The notes under the pieces: generated by a model
Told to the model about the DNA's origin: nothing
Database searches by the model: none
Seen by the model: only the letters and a program-made list of their open reading frames with translations
Shown here: piece after piece, positions 56,690 through 64,000 of the stretch
Layout: each line of letters starts with the position of its first letter
Position numbering within the stretch: the stretch's first letter is position 1
Program-made: the position numbers and the translations under genes
Origin: Agrypnia vestita
Lineage: Eukaryota > Arthropoda > Insecta > Trichoptera > Phryganeidae
NCBI GenBank assembly: GCA_016648135.1
Contig: JADDOH010023669.1
Span: 1 to 64,000 of the forward strand
Length of the DNA: 64,000 nucleotides
Reading direction: 5' to 3'

Positions 56690-57150
56690 CAGGGTGTCAT
56701 TAGGCTGTAAAACCATATATTATGCAGGGTGTCTCATGGGTAGTAGTAAAAACTTTGGGGGAGAGTCTTCTTCATCCAATTTTAAATAGAAGACATTTTT
56801 TTCAATATTTCTGATTTTTGTAAAATGTTAGACAATTGTGAAAGTAATGTATATTGATTTTTAAAATAATCATTTATGAGTCAAATGAAACCTTGCAAAA
56901 AATCTGCTTCAAATTTCTGCATGGTTTGAAGCAAGACTTGTATCAAAGCGAATGAATTTTTAATATTTTACGTAAATTACTTTTATGATATTTTAATGTT
57001 TTACAAAAGGTAAGTCAGAAATATTGAAAAAAAAAGTGCCAACTTTGATATCGCTTGTCTCTTAAACTGTTGACATTTTACAAAGAGTGTAAAGAATATT
57101 TTTTATGAAAAAGGAACCCCTGAAGATTTTGCTACTAGCTATGACACTAT
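56690..57150. mobile_element. MITE of the ACAGGGTGTCTC family
   Basis: GCAGGGTGTCTCATGGGTAG near 56723 and the right end CTACTAGCTATGACACTAT (to 57150) resemble the termini of 42801-43266. Shared inner words include AACTTTGGGGGAGAGTCTTC and GTCAGAAATATTGAAAAAAA. A further ACAGGGTGTCA at 56690 suggests a partial second start. Confidence 0.65.
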
Positions 57151-58115
57151 AATTTTTTTTTTAAATCTGTTTGAATTTAAAGCATTGATTTGTATGTTTT
57201 ATTTACTTCAATATTTATACATTTTTTGTCAATCAAATTTTAATATCTAATACTAGATTAAATTTATTTAAAAATAAAAGTAATAGTTGAACTTTGTAAG
57301 AAACCAGCATTATTATTTGTACCGAGCCAGCTATATAGACCTATTTTTACATCTCATTGATTTGAATACTAATATTTAAATATATTTAAAAATAACTTCT
57401 AAATTAAATCAAACTTTCTAGCAATCTTATGTGCGTAATATATCAGTTTCAGACATGCCTACAAAAATGTTTAAGAAACCAAATATTTACTTACCGTAGA
57501 TAGAAATCACTCTGTCTCTTGCATTTACATTATTTAACATCTGAATAACTAGTACCTACCCTAGCCCCTTACGGAGTTAAATCCATTTTAATTACCATAT
57601 CTGGTTATGTAGATCCGTGGAACAAAATACTCAGAGGGCTCTTAACGCCTCATAACATGTATAAAATATTCAAAACAAACATACACTTTGCAGAGGGAAA
57701 TTATAATTGAAGTGGTGACCTTTGTTTCGGCGTCGCTTAGTTTTCTGTGTCGTTGCTGGCCGGGTTTCGCTGCAGCTGTGACTTTGTCGCAGTATATATG
57801 ATTGATGCTCGTATACGTTACAGTATTGATGGTGTGACCTGTTGGGTGTGCGATAGTGGCGGGGCCCGGTCGGCGGAAGCGTGAGGGTGGAGCGGTGTTG
57901 GGGCAGGGTCATTGTTTTGTCAAGTTAATGCATGTGGGACATAACAATTGGATTGATGAAGTGATGACCATTGTAAAGCCAAAATTCAAATAGCTCTCCT
58001 ATAAAATTGCATAGGGACTGTCGAAAATGGTGACCAACTCAACCAACAAATATGCTTGCAAATTAAATCACTTTATGTGATTAGAACTTTTGCTTTTATG
58101 TATCATATACTTATA
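57151..58115. other. intergenic with a GC-richer patch
   Basis: A/T-rich apart from 57705-57915, which is GC-rich with a weak proline/threonine/histidine-rich minus frame and no motif I can name. Possibly old transposon sequence. Confidence 0.35.
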
Positions 58116-58119
58116 TATA

Positions 58120-58262
58120 AAAACAACCGAATTAATTAATCAATTAGAAAGACATACAGAAAAATCTAATTCACGAAAAAATATTAGGTTACTACTGGGA
58201 TTCGAACCCAGGTCACCTCCTTTCCGGGGCCGGTGCTCTGACCACTAAGCTATAGCAACCCT
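58120..58262 (-). mobile_element. tRNA-derived SINE
   Basis: A minus-strand tRNA-like head of 72 nt (58259 to 58188). The acceptor stem GTTGCTA pairs with TAGTAAC, there is a D stem GCTT/GAGC, and the T arm CTGGG-TTCGAAT-CCCAG is a perfect B box. The anticodon stem does not pair, so it is not a working tRNA gene. The body follows: CTAATATTTTTTCGTGAATT, then AGATTTTTCTGTATGTC. Body and T-arm copies recur in the palindrome at 58455-58758. Confidence 0.75.
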
Positions 58263-58454
58263 GTTTCCGTGAATATATCGACCTTATATGTAGTTCTTAT
58301 TTTTATTAATTGATTAATTTTTATTTTTGTCCATAGAGCAATCCACTTTTTTGATACGGTAGTTGAAATTACTTTGCAATGCCACCGCTAGATGGATGCC
58401 AGAATTAATTGAATAATTCATTTTATTTGGACATACATTTATACAACAGATATT

Positions 58455-58758
58455 ATATATATTCAAGAACACATTCATATTTGTGAAGTTGTAATTTTTC
58501 AGAACAAAGTTCTGTGAAATATTTAATAACCAAATTAATTAATCAATTAGAAAGACATACAGAAAAATCTAATTCCCAGGTCACCTCCTTTCCGGGGCCT
58601 GGGTTCGAATCCCAGTAGTAACCTAATATTTTTTCGTGAATTAGATTTTTCTGTATGTCTTTCTAATTGATTAATTAATTTGGTTATTAAATATTTCACA
58701 GAACTTCGTTCTGAAAAATTACAACTTCACAAATATGAATGTGTTCTTGAATATATAT
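58455..58758. repeat. large near-perfect palindrome built on SINE sequence
   Basis: Left arm 58455-58575 and right arm 58638-58758, 121 bases each, are inverse with about one difference (AGAACAAAGTTCT against AGAACGAAGTTCT). The 62-base centre holds parts of a SINE head: CCCAGGTCACCTCCTTTCCG on one side and GGGTTCGAATCCCAGTAGTA on the other. The arms extend past the SINE body into about 80 bases of other sequence, so the inverted duplication includes flanking DNA. Confidence 0.9.
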
Positions 58759-59233
58759 ATATAAAAACTTGTAGATTTTGTTTTCTCTAGCGTAAGTGCC
58801 CAAATCTTCACAATCCTCAATCATGAGTCGGCCTTGTTAGAACAGTTGAGGAGCAGGCACGATATGATGTATTAATGTAGAAGAAACTATAGAAGTAGGG
58901 AAGCCAGGATAGAGTTCAACCAACTGAGAAGAGACTACTACTACATACTTTGAATAAATTGTCACTTGTACATTTTTGTATTCTTTCTTCTCATTACATA
59001 TTATAAATTTGTATAATTTGAAAAGTGTACAAAAAAATTAGTTTAATTGCATCCTAACAGGGACCCAAAAAAATATTTCGCATTATGCGGAACGTCATTA
59101 ATTCTAAATTCGAAGTACAAAAAATTTGCAATGCAATTTTTTTTTAAGCTTGATATTTACCAAAAATCATAAACATTAATTTTATGAAAAACGTCTGTAT
59201 TTTTGTCATGCTAATATGACATATTTGTTGTTA

Positions 59234-59350
59234 ATTGTTTCGGAGGTAAGTTTGTAGAACTCCATAATCACACATACATAAAAATGCTTCTTTTAAGTTC
59301 TACATTTTAAATTTTTTGAGATGACTCTCGCCTTATGAATGAAGGCGTTA
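59234..59350. mobile_element. partial foldback MITE, third copy of the 49385 family
   Basis: TGTTTCGGAGGTAAGTTTGT then AGAACTCCATAATCACACAT matches the left part of 50168-50445 (GTTTCGGAGATAAGTTTATA, AACTCCATAATCAAACAT). It becomes unrecognisable after CTCGCCTTATGAATG. Confidence 0.65.
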
Positions 59351-60600
59351 TGAATCTAAATATTTTACATTCAACAACTTGCATTTATATGAAAAGTATT
59401 GAAAAGAGATGCTATATAATTTTAAGAATTAATTTAACTAAGGTTTTTTTTTATTTCTGCATGATTCTATGAAACAATTCTGCTGAAATAAGTATTTTTA
59501 TTATTTCCAGATGTGGCATTATTTGTTGTTCTCACTTGTGAAAAAAATCGAAACACGTATTATCAATTTTGTCAAATTTAAAAAAAAATTAAATAATGTG
59601 AACTAAAATGTATTGATTTATGACGCAGGGGGTTAAAAATTATTTCAAATTACGAATTACTGGGGTTTTAGAATTATCATGGTTAATATATATTCTATGA
59701 AATTAACATTTTGGGAGGTGAGTTTAAAAAATGTTGAATTATGGCGAATTTTAAATTATCATGTTTAAATGTTAAATGTATTAAATGTTCGCGCACGTGC
59801 ACGGCACGGGGTGTTGGCGGAACACAAGAAGGACTTTGATTTAATATGCAAGAGGAAAATGCATGGAATTACCTCCTCACTTCCCACACTCTTCTCGTCC
59901 GCTGCTCACCGGGCTGGTTCACTTGGTGGAGGAACGTCTCCCACTTCCGTTTAGTTATTTTGTGTCTCTGTGTCGTTTTTTGCGGGTTTTTGATTCCGGT
60001 AGTAACTCAAGTCGATCCAGTTATTTTTCTGATAACTATTATGACTTGGCCTATCACCCAATTTCGGCTTGACGTCGAGATATGGGACACCTGTATACTA
60101 TTTTTATGCAATCAAAATTTATATATGTAGCACTATAGTATGTCTATGTGTAACAAAATTTTACAAATAAAATCATTCAAAATATCCTCTTCTGCCTATA
60201 TTCACCTGGAGCCCACAAGAGAAAAATATTTAGATAAAGATATTTCTCTAGGACAAAGTTTTTTTTCATATTTTTACAGAAATAACTACAACTATGTTAG
60301 CATCAGATTTGGAAACGCACTGACCGGTCTTCACTAGAAAAATATAATATATCTAAAAGTATATGTCATGAATGATGATGATGAGATCTGATGAATCAAG
60401 AATGATAAAAAATCTGATTTTCCTTGCATAAGAACTTATTCTAAGACAATTAATTTTGAATTGACACAAATTAAACTGACTTTTCATGCTTACCGTTGAT
60501 GACAATCACATAGACTTCTGCAGTTAGCATCAAACGCAGTTGAAAAGAATTCCATATTCAAATATAAAATGAAAGAATCAAACGTAACATAACACTTTTT
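59351..60600. other. intergenic, no gene recognised
   Basis: Includes a GC-richer patch (59790-60095) with overlapping short frames and an end-like ATGGGACACCTGTATA. Not assigned. Confidence 0.35.
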
Positions 60601-62261
60601 ATTTTTAAGATTTTTCTTATTAACACTACATTGTTCACTAATCTTAATACATATATAGTACATACATATTTATTTTTAAATATTCAACAATATGCAACAT
60701 TCTCTTTAATTTATTGCAAAAACGAACCACAATTGTTATATGTAACTGAATTTGAAACACCCAGCGAGAGAATAAATGTTATACAGTATCAGTAATTTTA
60801 ATTGATGAAATAGCCATGTTTGGTGTTAAGTTATTTATTCAATAAATTAACATCTTACGATTTAAATAACCTGTACAAAAAAATAACACATAAAAAAGCG
60901 AGGGAAATAAGTGCGTTGAATATAATATAATAAATATTTATTTATAAAAAAGAACTTGGAATGTTACAATCCCAATATAGAATAAGGATTCACTTTTGAT
61001 AAGTTATCAAAAAAAATTGAAAGTAATCAACATATTGTCACCACTTGCAAGGCAAAAGAAATCTAGCGAAACATCAAATTTTAAAACTATGAAGCATTGA
61101 ATGTGTTTTTCAATGGTAACTTTAAAAATAAGTATCTAATACTAAAAATAAGACAAACAATGTGATCAATACTGTTGGACAGATTTAATTAATATAAATC
61201 ACAAAAATATTTACAAAATCATCTGAAGAAAATCTAATACAACTACAATAGATCACATGAATCATTTACCAACGGCTTGGTTATTGAAGCGGGGAAACAT
61301 TTACAAGGAATCGATGAAAATCTCACATAAATAACACACATTAAATTTGAGATAACCTCTTTCATATTGTCTGATTATTATTTTTCTACCCTATACACGT
61401 ATAGTCAAATCAATATCGATTTCTGATGTACATATAATATTCAAAAAATGGGTATCCTCGAAAGCTATTTTATTCTGCAGAATAACAATGCTGTTGGTAG
61501 AATTGTGACAATGATTGAGACGCCACGGTTATGTTGTGCGATGATGTATCTGCGCCAAATGAACACGATAAAGCTCTAAATAATTTAAACCAATTAAAAT
61601 ATTATATACGTGATAAATATGAAAATGATTTGATATAATAATCTTGAATCATTGTTGTTAACGTTAATTATAGAATATCTTATATAATACAATAGACAGG
61701 AATTGTGTCCCCTTCCCAACTTGCCTAATCAACACGAGGTTTCAAAAAATTACTAAGTATTATGTACGAAAAAAAAAAACACTAAAAAATCTTTAAAAAT
61801 TAACTTTTCTCAAAATCTAAAAATGTTTCATTTTTTACATGCATGCAAAAAACTCTGAAACCTTGTGTGACATTGTTTAAAAGGTTGTTCAAAAATCATA
61901 TTAGTGTTTTTGCACCACGACTATTTTATAAAGTGCTCATTTAAATCCATATACATATATGACTAATACAATGTTCAATAGTTTTAATAGTGCAAAGTTG
62001 TGATGCAATATGACAGTAACTAAGACTAAAATATATGAAAACTTGTAAGGAAAATGTATAATGACACCATATTCAAAATGGTATAACTTCTACTTGGTCT
62101 GACCTATCATATTTGTCATCCACATGTGTGCCATTTTGTAAGACTTCTCAAATAAAACCATCTTCACATTATACAAACATAACAAAGATATCAAACTGAA
62201 ATAACATTGGATGATCAACACTGGCGATGGGGAAGGAGTGTTACTGGTATCCAAAGGGAGC
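60601..62261 (-). other. probable 3' UTR of the V-ATPase B gene plus intergenic DNA
   Basis: A/T-rich with several TTTATT words, which are AATAAA on the minus strand (for example near 60599, 60832 and 60939) and could end the minus-strand transcript. The exact end cannot be set. No element ends seen. Confidence 0.35.
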
Positions 62262-63023
<762 letters not shown>

Positions 63024-63180
63024 TTAATTAATGAAATTAAATGCATATCCCTCTCTTTACCAATATCCTTCTGCGAGATGATAAAATTATATTTCATAAT
63101 TGAATAAAGATATAATTTTTATTTATTTATTTCTTAATATCGTACACAGTATGTAACAGTACACTTCAAATATTATAAAC

Positions 63181-63390
63181 TAGCTGTAACCCGTCAAAAA
63201 TGACAGTACTTTTAAATGTAGGTTCTTAAGGAATAAGTATTTTCGTCTTCAAACACAGCAAAATAATATTTATTTATTCTATTTTTTTTAAAAATTCGTA
63301 AAAAAATTCAATAAAGAAATTTTCAAAAAAAAAAAATTCTCAAAAAAAATATTACCATAAAGAACGTTACACGAAGTTACGGGAATGGAA
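63181..63390 (-). mobile_element. Helitron-related repeat end, second copy
   Basis: ACTAGCTGTAACCCGTCAAA and, further in, ACACGAAGTTACGGG match 15040-15190. The minus-strand terminus ...GGGTTACAGCTAGT fits the CTAG-T end of Helitrons. Lies in the next Vha55 intron. Confidence 0.5.
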
Positions 63391-64000
63391 CTAAAAACTA
63401 ATACTTAACCACAAAATCAACACTCATAATGATAATGGACCTTGCAATGTGATCTAAAAATTAGCCAGAAAAGTCGTAAAAACACGACAAAATACCTCAG
63501 AAAACTCAAACATGACGATTTTGGTGCTATGTTCGCTTCTTATGCTTTGCATGTTAACATTTATTGTTGAACTTGTTTTTTTCTAATTTTTTGAAATTTT
63601 TAACATTTATCATAATTTAGCACTTTAAAGCACCTTTTACTGACATAAATAACACCACCAGCAAATAACATAGCCTCACTTAACTTAGGCAGAGGCAAAG
63701 TCTCACAACTTGTCCCAAGAATCACCCATAAACTTTTATGAATACATAGGTATATAGATTTAGTATTTTTAAAGCACCAAAAATATTTAATGCTCTCAAT
63801 ACAAATCTGCAAAGTTTTAACCATACCATTGCAAAATATTTATGTAATAATAAATAAATATTTTGCTACAAAAGTGAAGCTCTGGCTGCACGAAAAGAGA
63901 AGAAATTATGCAATAAACATCTTAAAAGTCCAGACGTAAAAAAAATTGCAACCCTACCGATAAGGATAAGATATATATATGTTTTGTTTTGAACCAGAAA
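63391..64000 (-). other. Vha55 intron continuing past the window
   Basis: A/T-rich. No further exon recognised before the window ends. Confidence 0.5.

Noticed and set aside
58188..58259. Functional tRNA gene on the minus strand
   Set aside because: Acceptor, D and T stems pair, but the anticodon stem does not. The same sequence continues into a repeated body, so it is a SINE head.
59766..60130. Overlapping short frames in the GC-richer patch
   Set aside because: No recognisable domain, no splice context and no agreement between frames.

Overview
This window is eukaryotic nuclear DNA from an insect, most likely a moth or butterfly (Lepidoptera). The evidence is AT-rich sequence with large introns that have GT/AG boundaries, insect-like conserved proteins, and a dense load of mariner, Helitron, hAT, non-LTR (LINE), SINE and foldback elements. 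Nothing bacterial or viral is recognisable. All assignments come from reading the sequence; no database search was run.

Three conserved genes are supported. (1) The 3' half of a K+-dependent Na+/Ca2+ exchanger (SLC24/NCKX family) lies on the + strand in four phase-compatible exons between 32377 and 37788. It carries the alpha-2 repeat; the 5' exons were not found. (2) A complete coding sequence for the PP2A scaffold subunit A (PR65) lies on the + strand in two exons (51081-52001 and 54748-55599), 590 residues. (3) The last two coding exons of the V-ATPase B subunit (Vha55) lie on the - strand (62880-63008 and 62262-62399); the rest is beyond the right edge. The PP2A and V-ATPase genes are convergent. 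The three encode ordinary housekeeping or transport functions and do not form a pathway.

Region by region: 1-31 kb is almost all mobile DNA. It holds two mariner copies, one partial and one full length at 1286 bp. It also holds a LINE reverse-transcriptase remnant split by a SINE, several LINE 3' ends, and a Helitron-like element carrying a striking array of perfect heat-shock-element pentamers (19.4-19.6 kb). A repeat-rich block at 22-28 kb of different composition contains a 119-bp minisatellite, and a small non-autonomous LTR retrotransposon with a 4-bp target duplication lies at 29.6-31.0 kb. The 32-38 kb region is the exchanger gene with repeat-filled introns. A ~43-bp tandem array there duplicates the 3' splice acceptor of the last exon five times. 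The 38-50 kb region has an internally deleted Tc1/mariner-type element invaded by an RTE-like fragment, several foldback MITEs and a long AT-rich stretch without genes. The 50-56 kb region is the PP2A-A gene; its intron contains a hAT-type element with a perfect 8-bp duplication, which is itself invaded by a second element with its own perfect 8-bp duplication and a telomere-like CCTAA minisatellite. The 56-64 kb region has further MITEs, a tRNA-derived SINE with a large near-perfect palindrome, and the V-ATPase exons.

I did not find an undescribed multi-gene system. The most interesting items are the Helitron-borne heat-shock-element array, the amplified splice acceptor in the exchanger gene, the nested transposon in the PP2A intron, the TATCGATA cluster, and the unexplained 22-28 kb block.
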